DNA of 64,000 nucleotides from Luteolibacter sp. Y139 (GCF_038066715.1 NZ_JBBUKT010000018.1:1-64000); one strand, 5' to 3'; shown: positions 9,048 through 18,099, numbered from the stretch's first letter. The notes: generated from the letters alone by a model not told the origin. Made by a program: numbers and translations.

Positions 9048-9068
9048 CAGCTTCTCATGCACATGTGA

Positions 9069-10127
9069 TCAAGCGGCGACGCCTTGATCCTTATACTTGA
9101 GCTGGCCCACATGGCACTCGGCCTCCGCGATGTCATCCCGCTTCCCGAGGTAAACCGGCTGATAAATGCAGCCACTCTCTTGGAAAGCATAGAGGAACCT
9201 GACCTCGACGATGTCACCAGGCTGCGGAATGTCGTGATCCGGAGGGATCGTCACATTCCCCGCAGGCACTTGCCGACTACCGTCGAATAGTACCAGCGCA
9301 ACGCTGCGCCGTTTGTTCACCGCGGAGACGATGAACGACCCCGTGGTGACGAACTTGAACTTCAGCTGGAAACCGCCCGAGTTCGGACGACCCGGGATGT
9401 AGTAGGAATCGCGGTCCTTGAAGACCACGCCTTCCGCTCCTCCTGCCCGCAAACTGTCGAAGTGGTCCTGCTTGTCGTCGGGCTCGACGAAGGTCCGCAC
9501 CGGACGGATTGCGCTGGTCACATCGAGGATGCACAACAGCCCGGTGAGACGGTCGAGGTAGCCGCGCCTGCGGGCATCGTGACCGCTCACCTCCAGCAGG
9601 TCGAAGGCATGCAGGACGTCGCCAATCGCCTCACCGTCGATCAAGAAATCGGTGGGGATGCGCATGGCAGCTTCGACGATGGGAGCGGGAACCGCAATGA
9701 TCAGGCCCCGGCGGTTGATCCCGATGACCTCGTTCCCGGTCTTGCGGATCAACATCCGCCTGCCGTCGTGCTTTTCCTGCAGGACATGGCGCGAATCAGC
9801 GAGTAGTCTTGGAAGCTGGTCTTCATCGACCGGGTTGAGCAACTGGCAGCGGATACCGCTGTCGCGGCCTTCGTTGCCGTCGCCGCGGTAGGGCGTTCCA
9901 TCCTCGGCTGGGGTATAGCCCTTGGCGACCTTGGAGGAGATCAACTTCGCGGCAATTCGTTCGGCTTCCTCACGAGGAACAGGATTGGTGGTCTTGGTGC
10001 CGGTTTGGAGGGTGGTTCCTCGCCGTCCATAGGCAAAGGTGACGTGAAAGCCGTCTCCGGCCGGGACGATGTCCGTCTGGTATACCTTGTCAGAGCTTCC
10101 TTCACGGAAATACAGGGTGGTTGGCAT
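9069..10127 (-). CDS. WGR-domain ATP-dependent DNA ligase
   Basis: 352 residues. Residues 1-85 form a WGR-type domain (FAYGRRGTTLQTGTKT). The nucleotidyltransferase core has motif I EKHDGRR with K119 as adenylation site, motif III FLIDGEA, motif IV EGVVFKDRD and motif V FQLKFKF. It should join nicks using ATP. The same WGR-ligase fusion occurs in phages and plasmids. It is the last gene of the minus-strand module and is separated from the ATPase gene by a hairpin, so it may have its own promoter. Confidence 0.85.
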   Translation of the reverse strand: MPTTLYFREGSSDKVYQTDIVPAGDGFHVTFAYGRRGTTLQTGTKTTNPVPREEAERIAAKLISSKVAKGYTPAEDGTPYRGDGNEGRDSGIRCQLLNPVDEDQLPRLLADSRHVLQEKHDGRRMLIRKTGNEVIGINRRGLIIAVPAPIVEAAMRIPTDFLIDGEAIGDVLHAFDLLEVSGHDARRRGYLDRLTGLLCILDVTSAIRPVRTFVEPDDKQDHFDSLRAGGAEGVVFKDRDSYYIPGRPNSGGFQLKFKFVTTGSFIVSAVNKRRSVALVLFDGSRQVPAGNVTIPPDHDIPQPGDIVEVRFLYAFQESGCIYQPVYLGKRDDIAEAECHVGQLKYKDQGVAA

Positions 10128-10182
10128 GATTACGTTAGGTTGGTGGTGGTTGCCGCCAACGGCGGCGGATTACGTGAAAAGA

Positions 10183-10209
10183 CCCGCACCGGAGGGGTTC
10201 CGATGCGGG
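10183..10209 (-). terminator. GC-rich hairpin after the AAA+ ATPase gene
   Basis: CCCGCATCGGA-ACCCC-TCCGGTGCGGG (minus strand) pairs 10 of 11 positions around a 5-nt loop and is followed by TCTTTTCAC. It begins 25 nt after the ATPase stop and ends 56 nt before the ligase ATG. Either an intrinsic terminator or an attenuator. Confidence 0.6.
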
Positions 10210-10233
10210 CCAGATGGTTTGCGGTAAGGCGCC

Positions 10234-11748
10234 TCAGTTGGCGCCATGGATGACTCGTGAGCCACGAGGGGCTTTGGCTTGAGGCTTGGCAGCCTCGCGG
10301 GCCCTCCCCTTCGCCCATTTGCGCAGGGACTCGATGGTGCCATCCATCAACCGGGCCAGTGGCACGGTCCGTGAGATGGCCTGCCGGACATGCGACATGC
10401 CCGGCTCACAGGATTCAGCGAACGCCTCGTGCATCGCGTCCTCGAAGGCACTCTCGATCTCAGCCCCGGTGAACTCACCGCAGGCGGAAGCCAGTGCAGC
10501 CACATCGAAGCCTGCCGGAGAGCGACCGAACTTCGCAATGACGATACTCCAGATTGCGGCACGCTCGCTGGCATCAGGCAGGTCGACGAAGAACATCTCG
10601 TCGAACCTCCCCTTGCGCAGAAACTCGGGCGGGAGCTGGCTGACATCGTTTGCGGTAGCGACCACGAACACCGGCTTGTCCTTCTCCTGCATCCAGGAGA
10701 GGAACGATCCGAACACCCGGGACGAGGTTCCGCCATCGGACGAACCGCTGCTCTTCACTCCCGACATCCCCTTCTCGATCTCGTCGATCCACAGGACACA
10801 TGGGGCGATGGCTTCGGCCGTCTTGATGACCGTGCGGAGGTTGGCTTCGCTCTGGCCCACGATGCCCCCGAAGACCCGTCCCATGTCGAGCCGCAGCAAT
10901 GGGACACCGAAGGCCGAAGCCGTCGCCTTAGCCGTGAGGCTCTTACCTGTGCCGGGAAGACCGACAATCAGGAGACCCTTCGGTGATGGCAGTCTGTATG
11001 CTCGGGCAGCTTCACCGAAGGCACCTGCCCGGCGGGCCAGCCAGTCCTTGAGCTGACCCAGCCCGCCGATGTCGTTGAGCCGGGGACAGCTCTCGATCAC
11101 CTCCACGAGGCCGTTGCGCTTGAGCGTGCGGGCTTTCTCGCGGGCAATGATCGAGGGATCGATGGCCTGGCACTCGGTGACCGATAGGGCAAAGGCATTC
11201 TCAGCCTCCACCGTGGTCATGCCGCTAGCATTGCGTAGTACTAATTCGGTGACGCCGGCATCGAGAACGCCCAAGGTAGCCGATTCGACGACACCATGGA
11301 GAACTTCCCGGAGCCGGTCGGGACCGGGCAGCCCAAAGTCGATGACTGTGGTTTCGTGTTCCAGCTCAGGCGGAAGCTTCATGCGACAGCCGAGCAGGAT
11401 GATGGCATGTCCCCTGGATTTACCGGCGCGGATCAGGTCCTTGAGCCGGCGGACCAGCAGCGGATCGTTCTGGTCGAGGTGGAGCTGGAGGTCACGCATC
11501 AGCACGACATGCCGTGGTTCCTCCGACACGAAGAGGCGTTCGACATGATCGAGCGCTTCGAAGGGATCGGAGCAGGCAACCACACGTTCCTCCCGGATGC
11601 TGGCCAGTCCTTCGATGGACGACCAAGCGTGGAGGTGACGGCCGAGTTCGTTGCAAACCGAAGCGATTTCAGATTCGGCCCGGGCTTCCTCAGGACTGAT
11701 GATGACAAGGCCGGGATAACCGGCGCGCAGATAGGTGGATAGATTCAT
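10234..11748 (-). CDS. Ycf46-like AAA+ ATPase
   Basis: 504 residues. The N-terminal half lacks a Walker motif (inactive AAA-like domain), as in chloroplast/cyanobacterial Ycf46. The C-terminal AAA+ module has Walker A GLPGTGKS (263-270), Walker B VLWIDEIEK (318-326), sensor VVATANDV and the arginine-finger region RKGRFDE. Its start overlaps the stop of the upstream 84-aa gene by 4 nt. Together with DUF2997 and DUF1257 it forms a conserved set. Likely a remodelling ATPase; substrate unknown. Confidence 0.88.
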   Translation of the reverse strand: MNLSTYLRAGYPGLVIISPEEARAESEIASVCNELGRHLHAWSSIEGLASIREERVVACSDPFEALDHVERLFVSEEPRHVVLMRDLQLHLDQNDPLLVRRLKDLIRAGKSRGHAIILLGCRMKLPPELEHETTVIDFGLPGPDRLREVLHGVVESATLGVLDAGVTELVLRNASGMTTVEAENAFALSVTECQAIDPSIIAREKARTLKRNGLVEVIESCPRLNDIGGLGQLKDWLARRAGAFGEAARAYRLPSPKGLLIVGLPGTGKSLTAKATASAFGVPLLRLDMGRVFGGIVGQSEANLRTVIKTAEAIAPCVLWIDEIEKGMSGVKSSGSSDGGTSSRVFGSFLSWMQEKDKPVFVVATANDVSQLPPEFLRKGRFDEMFFVDLPDASERAAIWSIVIAKFGRSPAGFDVAALASACGEFTGAEIESAFEDAMHEAFAESCEPGMSHVRQAISRTVPLARLMDGTIESLRKWAKGRAREAAKPQAKAPRGSRVIHGAN

Positions 11749-11999
11749 GGGGATTCAATGAGTTCGCCGCCCGGACCAAGATGCTCGCGCTCCCATGCAA
11801 GGCATGCCTCGCGCGAAGAATCGGAGAAGAGCCGTCGACCAGTGGAGGCGCTACGCACCAACCACTGCTGGGTGGCATTGTGGAACTGGATGTCGGTAGC
11901 CCGGGAGACAGTAAGCCGCCCAAGCGTCCGGAGATCGACCGCATCTGTGTACAGACACAGGACACGGCCACGATCGTCGAAGCTGAGGGTCGCTTTCAT
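11745..11999 (-). CDS. Small conserved-context protein, function unknown
   Basis: 84 residues (MKATLSFDDRGRVLCLYTDA...). No recognised domain; mixed alpha/beta with a beta-rich start. It sits between DUF2997 and the Ycf46-like ATPase and overlaps both by 4 nt (11996-11999 and 11745-11748), so it is almost certainly expressed and probably works with them. Confidence 0.7.
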   Translation of the reverse strand: MKATLSFDDRGRVLCLYTDAVDLRTLGRLTVSRATDIQFHNATQQWLVRSASTGRRLFSDSSREACLAWEREHLGPGGELIESP

Positions 12000-12199
12000 G
12001 AATCACCGAGGCGTTGCTGTTGCTGGATAACTCCCCCGGCCTGCCGGTGCTCCGGCTTGAAGGCCCGGGCGGTCCGTTTGCCGAGAGCTTCCTCAATGGC
12101 TTGGGTGGCTGCCTCGCAGCCCTTGCCCTTGAAGCCATCCGCTTCGACCTGGATGTCTCCATTTGGAGAAACCCGGACCAGAATTCGCTTCTGGCTCAC
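11996..12199 (-). CDS. DUF2997 protein
   Basis: 67 residues, GTG start within the GTGA overlap with the DUF1257 stop. The pattern RILVRVSPNGDIQVEADGFK followed by GKGCEAATQAIEEALG matches DUF2997, a small protein encoded beside DUF1257 and Ycf46-type ATPases. No biochemical function is known for the family. Confidence 0.8.
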   Translation of the reverse strand: MSQKRILVRVSPNGDIQVEADGFKGKGCEAATQAIEEALGKRTARAFKPEHRQAGGVIQQQQRLGDS

Positions 12200-12585
12200 A
12201 GCACACCTCCTTCCAAGGTGACGAGGACAGAGCCGTCCTCTTGCTGGCGACGGGTGGCACGAAGTCCCTTCTTCCGGGCTTCGAGGAAGGTCTTGTGGAT
12301 TCCGTAGGCTTGGAGGAGCCGACCGTAGCCGGGACCAACCTCACGTTCAACGTGACCATCCCACCAATCGGTGGTCAGGGCATAGGTGCCGTCGTTCTCG
12401 GTGGAGCTATCGACAGCGATGTCATACGAGCCTTTCAGCTCGATGGTGTGCTCGCAGTTGCGGATCTGACCTGCATAGCCGCGGCACGGGAAGTTTGGAG
12501 TGAGGCGGAGTTCGAGTTCGATACAGGCGAAGCGCAGCGCATCGAGGTCTCGGATCTCGGTCTTGATGCTGGTGAAGTGGGACAT
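12196..12585 (-). CDS. DUF1257 (Ycf35-like) protein
   Basis: ATG 12585 gives MSHFTSIKTEIRDLDALRFA, the characteristic DUF1257/Ycf35 N-terminus; the in-frame upstream Met only adds a poor 7-residue extension. 129 residues. First gene of the coupled DUF1257-DUF2997-84aa-ATPase set. Ycf35 and Ycf46 genes also co-occur in cyanobacteria and plastids, pointing to a physical partnership. Confidence 0.85.
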   Translation of the reverse strand: MSHFTSIKTEIRDLDALRFACIELELRLTPNFPCRGYAGQIRNCEHTIELKGSYDIAVDSSTENDGTYALTTDWWDGHVEREVGPGYGRLLQAYGIHKTFLEARKKGLRATRRQQEDGSVLVTLEGGVL

Positions 12586-12763
12586 GGTGAAGATGGATAA
12601 GTGCAAGAAGAGCGGCCCCTGGGGTGGAGCCGCCCTACATGCGGAGTTAGTTTGTTGGAATTACGGGAAGTAGATGAGGTAGGAGCGGCGGTTGGAGAGG
12701 AAGCGAGTCGGGGCAAGCGCGGTCTGGTCGAGTGATGCAAGGCAGGCTAGTGTGAAAAATGAA

Positions 12764-12794
12764 ACGGGCCGCCCGGAACAACCGGACGACCCGT
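12764..12794 (-). terminator. Long GC-rich hairpin after DUF3150
   Basis: On the minus strand ACGGGTCGTCCGG-TTGTT-CCGGGCGGCCCGT pairs 11 of 13 positions around a 5-nt loop, then TTTCATTTTTCAC follows. It starts 29 nt after the DUF3150 stop. A good intrinsic-terminator candidate separating DUF3150 from the DUF1257 operon. Confidence 0.65.
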
Positions 12795-12822
12795 GATGAC
12801 AGTCAGTGAACGATGGCAGCGA

Positions 12823-13842
12823 TCAGCTCACCGCGGCGAGCCGACGTGCACCGAGCTGACCGAAACGCTGAAGAACGTCGCGTCCTTCGGTGCGGACCAT
12901 CGCCACCGCATTGTCGCGGAGACGATTCAGCCCATCCGTTAGACTCCGCATTGCCGTGCTGTCGTTGCGGTAGTCCTCGGCGCTCCGGTTGAGCAGTTCC
13001 TGGCGGAACCGTTCCAGTGTCGCTTCGAGTTGGCCATCGCCCGCAAAGTTCAGGGTGCGGAAGCTATCGATGAACGTCGTCAACCGGTTGAGTGTGCGCT
13101 GGTGCACCCCACCCTCGCTGCCGTCGATCGTCGCAAGCACGTCGGAGGCAAGCTTGGCAGTCTCTTCCCGGAGAGTCGTAACGCTCTCCCGGATGAAACC
13201 GTCAAGGTCGGCCTGGAGCCGGCGTTGGGCATCCTCCGCCACCCGGCGGCGTTGGTCAGCGATCTCCATCTGGTCGATGGATTCCGCCACTTCGATGCGC
13301 AGGTTGTCGGGAGCTGCAATCTGGAACATCCGGGTTTCGAATCCGAAACGCCGTGCGATGTCCCCGGCGGGCGGGAACGATTGCTCGATGGTGGCCAGCA
13401 GCATGTCGGCGCTGCCGTTGAGTTGCTGAGCGGCCTCGCTCCACTCGCCCATTGCCTTCTCCCGCAGCGGACCGTAGCCCGCCACGAAATCCAGCGTGGC
13501 TTCCCGGAATTCATCCCGGAGTTTGTCGAGCCCGTTGGTCAGGGTGGCGAGCCGTGGGTTGGGAACGAAGCGGGCGATGCCTCCCAGGAACGGGAAGCTC
13601 GAACCCTCGATCATCGCATGGGCACGGGACTCGATCAGCGAGAACGCTGCAAGGGCGTCACGCGGCACGAGCTGCTTGTGCCCGAGTTGGATCAGTCGAT
13701 CGCTGACTTGGGCCGGATTCAGGCCGAGATCTTCGGCGTTGAGGCGCTTGCATCCCCGCCAATAGCGGATGGTGGAAGCGCACAGCACTCCTCGACGGCA
13801 CACGGCTTCGAGGAGTGGAAGGTTGTATTGCGTCTGGGACAT
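12823..13842 (-). CDS. DUF3150 protein
   Basis: 339 residues, mostly long alpha-helices with coiled-coil character (about 185-330). N-terminus (LCASTIRYWRGCKRLNAEDL) and overall layout match DUF3150, a family seen in plasmid and phage gene clusters next to AAA+ ATPases. No catalytic motif visible. Likely a structural or adaptor component of the module. Confidence 0.72.
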   Translation of the reverse strand: MSQTQYNLPLLEAVCRRGVLCASTIRYWRGCKRLNAEDLGLNPAQVSDRLIQLGHKQLVPRDALAAFSLIESRAHAMIEGSSFPFLGGIARFVPNPRLATLTNGLDKLRDEFREATLDFVAGYGPLREKAMGEWSEAAQQLNGSADMLLATIEQSFPPAGDIARRFGFETRMFQIAAPDNLRIEVAESIDQMEIADQRRRVAEDAQRRLQADLDGFIRESVTTLREETAKLASDVLATIDGSEGGVHQRTLNRLTTFIDSFRTLNFAGDGQLEATLERFRQELLNRSAEDYRNDSTAMRSLTDGLNRLRDNAVAMVRTEGRDVLQRFGQLGARRLAAVS

Positions 13843-13875
13843 GACGGATGTTTGTGATGGTTGATGCCGGGTGCC

Positions 13876-14061
13876 TCAGAAGAAGCGGCCCACGAAGCCG
13901 AGCATCCTTCCCATGAAACGGAACGGAGTGAACAGATTGGCGAGCACGACACAGGCCGTGACGAACAGCAGCAGGCCGCTGACGAGCGGTCCGAGCAGGG
14001 AGCACGAATAGACGAAGAGGCCCGCCAGGATGACGAACGGCCAGTATTTGAGGAATTTCAT
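13876..14061 (-). CDS. Small membrane protein
   Basis: 61 residues from ATG 14061 (MKFLKYWPFVILAGLFVYSC). Two hydrophobic segments cover most of the chain, with a basic end (FRFMGRMLGFVGRFF). It lies 33 nt upstream of DUF3150. Function unknown; a second tiny membrane protein follows at 14146. Confidence 0.6.
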   Translation of the reverse strand: MKFLKYWPFVILAGLFVYSCSLLGPLVSGLLLFVTACVVLANLFTPFRFMGRMLGFVGRFF

Positions 14062-14089
14062 GATTACGGTACGGTTGGAAACGGAAACA

Positions 14090-14116
14090 CCCACCGGGCC
14101 ACCATGGCCGGGCGGG
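14090..14116 (-). terminator. Hairpin between two small membrane-protein genes
   Basis: CCCGCCCGGCC-ATGGT-GGCCCGGTGGG on the minus strand pairs 9 of 11 positions around a 5-nt loop. An outer ACGGAA/TTCCGT stem (14081-14086 with 14122-14127) can extend it. Located 29 nt after the stop at 14146. Confidence 0.5.
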
Positions 14117-14145
14117 AGCTCTTCCGTGTGAATTGAGGTAGTGCG

Positions 14146-14292
14146 TCAGCCGGGAAAGATGAGGCGGACGAGGGTGATGATGAACAACAGGGCGCAGATG
14201 ATCGCCAACAGGCCCGGAAGGAACGGTGCGAACAGCACGAGGGCGATGACCACGGCCATGCCGATGGCGATCAGCTTCCAGCAGTCGCTCAT
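14146..14292 (-). CDS. Very small membrane protein (48 aa)
   Basis: From ATG 14292 (MSDCWKLIAIGMAVVIALVL) it is almost entirely hydrophobic with two short helices. The ATG overlaps the stop of the nuclease gene by 4 nt, which supports expression. Function unknown. Confidence 0.6.
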   Translation of the reverse strand: MSDCWKLIAIGMAVVIALVLFAPFLPGLLAIICALLFIITLVRLIFPG

Positions 14293-15113
14293 GGTGCCCT
14301 CCTCTTCGGGAGCGCCGGCCATGCCTTGCATTCATTGCGGTATTGGCAGCCTAGGCAGGTCATTCCCGGCTGCGGATGGAACCGACCTTCCACGATGCCA
14401 GTGACGGCGGTGTCGATCATCCGGATCACACGATCCTTCCGCCTATGGTCGGCAGGTGGGGAAGAAATGCGGATGACCTGCGGGATTTTGGTCTTCACCA
14501 AGAAGATCAGGTCGAGCGACGGTGGATCCTCTCCAGTCGCGGCTTCCAGCAGGAGCTGGTAGGCGACGAGTTGAAGTTCGTGATCGAATGCCGCATGTCG
14601 CTTGTCAGGCTTTGCTGCGGCGGACTTGAAGTCCACCGGTGCAAAGACGTCCGTCACGAGATCCAGGACGCCAGTCAGTGGCACTTGCAGGCCCGGTATC
14701 GTTTCGGTAATCGAGACCTCGACGCCCCGGGGTTTGCTCTTCAGGGCATCCGGGGAATCAAGATAGGCAGCGACGACACGGAGACCGGCGAGTCGACTCT
14801 TCTCCCGCTCCCCTTCCTTCCATCTGACTGGTCCCTCCTCGAGTTCGATTCGAACGAAGGAGTCCTCGAATGCCGCGGCTATGACCGCGGGTGAGTCGTC
14901 GGTGCCACGCCAGCGGGCCAGATGGAATGCTTGGAGGGCTGCGTGGACTGCTTTCCCGAGGTGAAGGGAGGGTGTGGTCGGTTTCCGGATCTCGAGCACT
15001 CGCCCGAAGAAGAATCGAAGCGAGCAGGCGAGGTAGGATTTCGCTGCGGATGCGCTGATATAGGCGGGTAGCCGGGATGGAGGTGCATGGTGCGGATCGA
15101 CAAGTCCGATCAC
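14289..15113 (-). CDS. RecB/Cas4-like PD-(D/E)XK nuclease with Fe-S-type cysteines
   Basis: 274 residues. Motifs in order: SYLACSLRFFF with an early Cys, LGKAVHAALQAF, LTGVLDLVTD then PVDFKSA (the D...DxK core), the QxxxY-like HELQLVAYQLL, and a C-terminal CLGCQYRNEC. One early plus three late cysteines match the 4Fe-4S staple of AddB/Cas4-type exonucleases. It should degrade or process DNA ends. Coupled by 4-nt overlaps to genes on both sides. Confidence 0.85.
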   Translation of the reverse strand: MIGLVDPHHAPPSRLPAYISASAAKSYLACSLRFFFGRVLEIRKPTTPSLHLGKAVHAALQAFHLARWRGTDDSPAVIAAAFEDSFVRIELEEGPVRWKEGEREKSRLAGLRVVAAYLDSPDALKSKPRGVEVSITETIPGLQVPLTGVLDLVTDVFAPVDFKSAAAKPDKRHAAFDHELQLVAYQLLLEAATGEDPPSLDLIFLVKTKIPQVIRISSPPADHRRKDRVIRMIDTAVTGIVEGRFHPQPGMTCLGCQYRNECKAWPALPKRRAP

Positions 15114-15619
15114 CCTACACCTCCGTTTCCATTGGCTCCGGCGTAGGCCGATCGACGGCCGTTTGTGGGTGGACGGCGTTGGCCGCCGTGAGTATCGATC
15201 AACTCGTCTATGAGTCCGGAGGCTTCCACCTTATTGAGGTGGCGAACCCCCTTGCCGAAGCGCTCGACGGCGAGACTCTCGACCTGATTCTTGTCGAGAT
15301 TGTGCTCGGCGACGAGCTTCTCGATGAGTTCTCGCTGCTTTTCGGAGCACTTCCACCGAACGTTGGCGGACGGCTGGTTTCCGTTGCTTGCGGGAGCACC
15401 GGCCGGCGGATCCATCCCATACTCCGTGGGCGGAACGAAACCGGTGTGCTGGATCTGCTCGTCGACCGAGGTCTGGAGCATTTGGTAGAGGCGCTGGGAT
15501 TCCCCGGCGACATCGTCGGTGGTTACCAGCTCCGTTTCGACCGAGACGGAAAACTGGTGGGACGAGTAACCGGGGAGCCCGAGGCGCTTGCTGTAGTTTG
15601 CGATCAGTTTGATGGCCAT
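15110..15619 (-). CDS. First gene of the nuclease operon, function unknown
   Basis: ATG 15619 gives MAIKLIANYSKRLGLPGYSS, an N-terminus that looks like a short beta-rich domain (HQFSVSVETEL). A Pro/Gly/Asn-rich linker and a helical segment (CSEKQRELIEKLVAEHNLDK) follow. The disordered C-terminal tail suggests DNA- or protein-binding, perhaps a single-strand-binding helper for the nuclease behind it. No family assigned with confidence. Confidence 0.65.
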   Translation of the reverse strand: MAIKLIANYSKRLGLPGYSSHQFSVSVETELVTTDDVAGESQRLYQMLQTSVDEQIQHTGFVPPTEYGMDPPAGAPASNGNQPSANVRWKCSEKQRELIEKLVAEHNLDKNQVESLAVERFGKGVRHLNKVEASGLIDELIDTHGGQRRPPTNGRRSAYAGANGNGGVG

Positions 15620-16132
15620 GGCTGGTTGCGTTGGGGTGAAAACAAGTCGCCCCGGCCATCGCAGGAATGACCGGGGCGGTTTGAAGGAAGCGAGGGAAGA
15701 CGGAGGTAGTCCTCTGCTCTCATAGGTATTTAACACCTTCTGGGGGAGAATTGCCGCCAATGACGCCGTCGCCAGAAGAGTTCATGCTGCCCATCGCCGT
15801 AGTAGACACACGGATGCGGATTTCGCTTGGGGAGATCCTCAGCATGAAAGGAGTAACGCACTGAATTCCAGCTTTCTTGACTGAAGAAGGCGACCTTAGC
15901 GTTGGTGTTTCGCTCCCAGGTGGCTCCTTAGAAGCAGGAATTCACCGTCCCGATGCGCCAGCGGAGCCGTCCCACTTTCTCAGACCAGGCCGGACAATCC
16001 CCATTTGTGCCTCTCTCTACCTGACCTCCCAGGCGCGTGCTCCCAATTCCTCCATAGCTCCTTGCCGCCTACCGCCACAATCGGCTGCCGTTCTTGACCT
16101 GAAGCTTCGTTAGCCCCAAGCAGAGGCCACGA
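15620..16132. other. 513-bp intergenic region with a hairpin at 15648-15678
   Basis: Divergent promoter region between the minus-strand nuclease operon and the gene at 16133. It holds CGCCCCGG/CCGGGGCG arms (15648-15655 and 15671-15678) with inner CAT/ATG pairs. On the minus strand a TTGTTTTCAC stretch follows, 29 nt before the ATG at 15619. I see no convincing gene in the rest. Confidence 0.45.
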
Positions 16133-17131
16133 ATGAAACTTGGGGAGAAGCAAATCGTCGAGGTTTTGACAAAGTGCTACCCCGGCTTCGCGGAACCGAT
16201 TCTGACACTCCAAGAGGCAACTATTCGAGGGCAGATGGTCTTCGATGACATGGAGCAAGTTCGCTTTGCCCTGGAATGGGAATGCGATTGGCCAGTCGAT
16301 GTCCCCGGTTACGAGCCTGTAAGGGTCCCGAGCTACCGCCTTCCAGGAGTAAGCTACGGCCCTTTGGCAGACCCGGATGGGACCAAGGGGCGGGATGCCG
16401 CTGGACCGGCTATCAGTTGCGGAGAATTCGTCCGACTTTCCCGAGCTTGCCTGCTCGGCAGGGAACTTTTGGGCGCGAAGCGATGGCCGTCACTCTTCGC
16501 GTCGCGTTTGAGGCATCCAGATGATCACCTTGCGGTGGTGGAGGAGGTGTTGTGGCTTGGCCGCTGGCGCACTCCCAAGCACATTCGAAACAGCTATCGC
16601 CAAAACCCCGAATCGGAGAAGAACGTCGACTGGCGGTTCCGCTGCTGTGAAATGATAATCAATCTGGAGATCAAGTCCCGTCGGCGCGACTGGATGGGGG
16701 TCACCGATGGCAAATTCTATTCCCGCGATTTCGACTCCTATTTCGATGATGTGCTAGGCAAGTTCGGTCCAAGGACGGAAGTTGAAAGGAATGTTGTAGG
16801 CGTCACGACCTTCTATCCGCCTGAGGAAACCCTTCGGCGCGCGACCGCGCGATTCCTCGAAGCACACCCGGAAATTGACGCGATCGTCTTCTGGTCCCTT
16901 CACGATCCAGAAGGCAAACGTCCCGAGGTTTTTGGAAGCGACGCGGGCCTCATTCGCCTCCTATTGGAGGAATCATCTCGCGAAGAGAATCACTTTATCA
17001 GTGCGATCCGTCATCAGTGGCGAAAGCGCGATGAGCGGCGGGCGCTACGAGTCGACGAGGCGCTCGCCGCCCTGACGAGGACGGTCAAGCGACCGTCATC
17101 GTGCGACGGCAATCCTCCGCAAATCCAGTAA
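16133..17131 (+). CDS. Unknown protein, possible PD-(D/E)XK-like
   Basis: 332 residues. The stretch CCEMIINLEIKSRRRDW contains an ExK core on a predicted beta strand, compatible with a restriction-like fold, but the other motifs are not clear. The end is strongly basic. No recognised family. Position in the cargo zone, without an operon partner on its strand, is compatible with a defence or selfish gene. Confidence 0.6.
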   Translation: MKLGEKQIVEVLTKCYPGFAEPILTLQEATIRGQMVFDDMEQVRFALEWECDWPVDVPGYEPVRVPSYRLPGVSYGPLADPDGTKGRDAAGPAISCGEFVRLSRACLLGRELLGAKRWPSLFASRLRHPDDHLAVVEEVLWLGRWRTPKHIRNSYRQNPESEKNVDWRFRCCEMIINLEIKSRRRDWMGVTDGKFYSRDFDSYFDDVLGKFGPRTEVERNVVGVTTFYPPEETLRRATARFLEAHPEIDAIVFWSLHDPEGKRPEVFGSDAGLIRLLLEESSREENHFISAIRHQWRKRDERRALRVDEALAALTRTVKRPSSCDGNPPQIQ

Positions 17132-17145
17132 CGAACGTTTCACTT

Positions 17146-17886
17146 TCACCGGATAGCGCCCACTAGCCTCAATGCCAGGGCCGTAGCCTGCCACCCACGC
17201 ATCCGAAATGTAGTGAACTGAGGATCCTCACCTCCGGGCGTGGAAGATCCTCGATTGATGTGGACCTCAGAAAGCAGCCCACGGGCTTGCAAGCGCTGAA
17301 GCGAACTGATGAGAGGACCATGCTGCTGCCGCCAGTCCGGGCGGGCGCGTGCCGCTCCTCCGAAGCCGGGGGGCGCCACCATTGCACCGTAGTCTGGATG
17401 GGTCGTGCCAGTAAGCTCGTCGCCACGAAGCGGGTTCCTCGCTCCAAACCTCGCTAGAACTTCAAGATCGTTGAACGTCAGCTGTTCAATCTCTGAGATG
17501 ATGCTGACCCGATCTTCAGGCTGCGTGTCACCAGGCGCTGTAATGAAATTCAGGTATGCCTTCGAATACATCGGCCTCTTCTCGGCTGCAGTCTCTTTGG
17601 TCGCCGCCTCGACGGCACGCTCCAGAATCTCAGCCGCGTCGGGCATCTCCGAAAGATTCTTTGCTAGTTCTTCTTGCCGCTGTTCCAGCTTCTTGAGTTC
17701 ACCGACAACAAACTCAAAGAATTCTTGGGCTCGCTGTTCTCGCCGTGCGCTGACATACTCGGTGTAGCCTTGTACGATTACGCTACCGACGCCGGGTATT
17801 GCTGCCGACAAGATCCGAGCACCACCCTCAATGAGAGATCGGATTGCATTGGCTTCAGGGATGGGAGGTTGTTCCATAGCAGTCAA
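17146..17886 (-). CDS. Unknown protein with N-terminal amphipathic/hydrophobic segment
   Basis: 246 residues. The start (SLIEGGARILSAAIPGVGSV, then EYVSARREQRAQEFFEFV) resembles the N-terminal membrane-associating helix of several defence-island proteins. A coiled-coil stretch (LKKLEQRQEELAKNLSEM) and an alpha/beta C-terminal part with a possible winged-helix (LISSLQRLQARGLLSEVHIN) follow. No catalytic motif seen. It is convergent with the gene at 16133. Confidence 0.6.
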   Translation of the reverse strand: MTAMEQPPIPEANAIRSLIEGGARILSAAIPGVGSVIVQGYTEYVSARREQRAQEFFEFVVGELKKLEQRQEELAKNLSEMPDAAEILERAVEAATKETAAEKRPMYSKAYLNFITAPGDTQPEDRVSIISEIEQLTFNDLEVLARFGARNPLRGDELTGTTHPDYGAMVAPPGFGGAARARPDWRQQHGPLISSLQRLQARGLLSEVHINRGSSTPGGEDPQFTTFRMRGWQATALALRLVGAIR

Positions 17887-18099
17887 TTACAGCATAGTAT
17901 CCTGTTTGAAGGCAGACTCGGTGCCCATATAAGAGCTGAGTTTGAGAAACGGACTGGCAGAATTCAATCAGGAAGGACCTGCCCAGCGTGTCTTTCTCGG
18001 GAGATGCAAGGCGAGCCCGCGGAGGAACTGGGGCGGCTCGTCGTAGCCGAGCCTTCTCTGCAAGCCCGCGCTCAAGTGCCGCTTTCTCCTTTCCCTCGG

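Noticed and set aside
10286..13857. Long plus-strand frames across the ATPase and DUF3150 genes
   Set aside because: Conserved ATPase and DUF motifs are on the minus strand; plus-strand reads have no motif.
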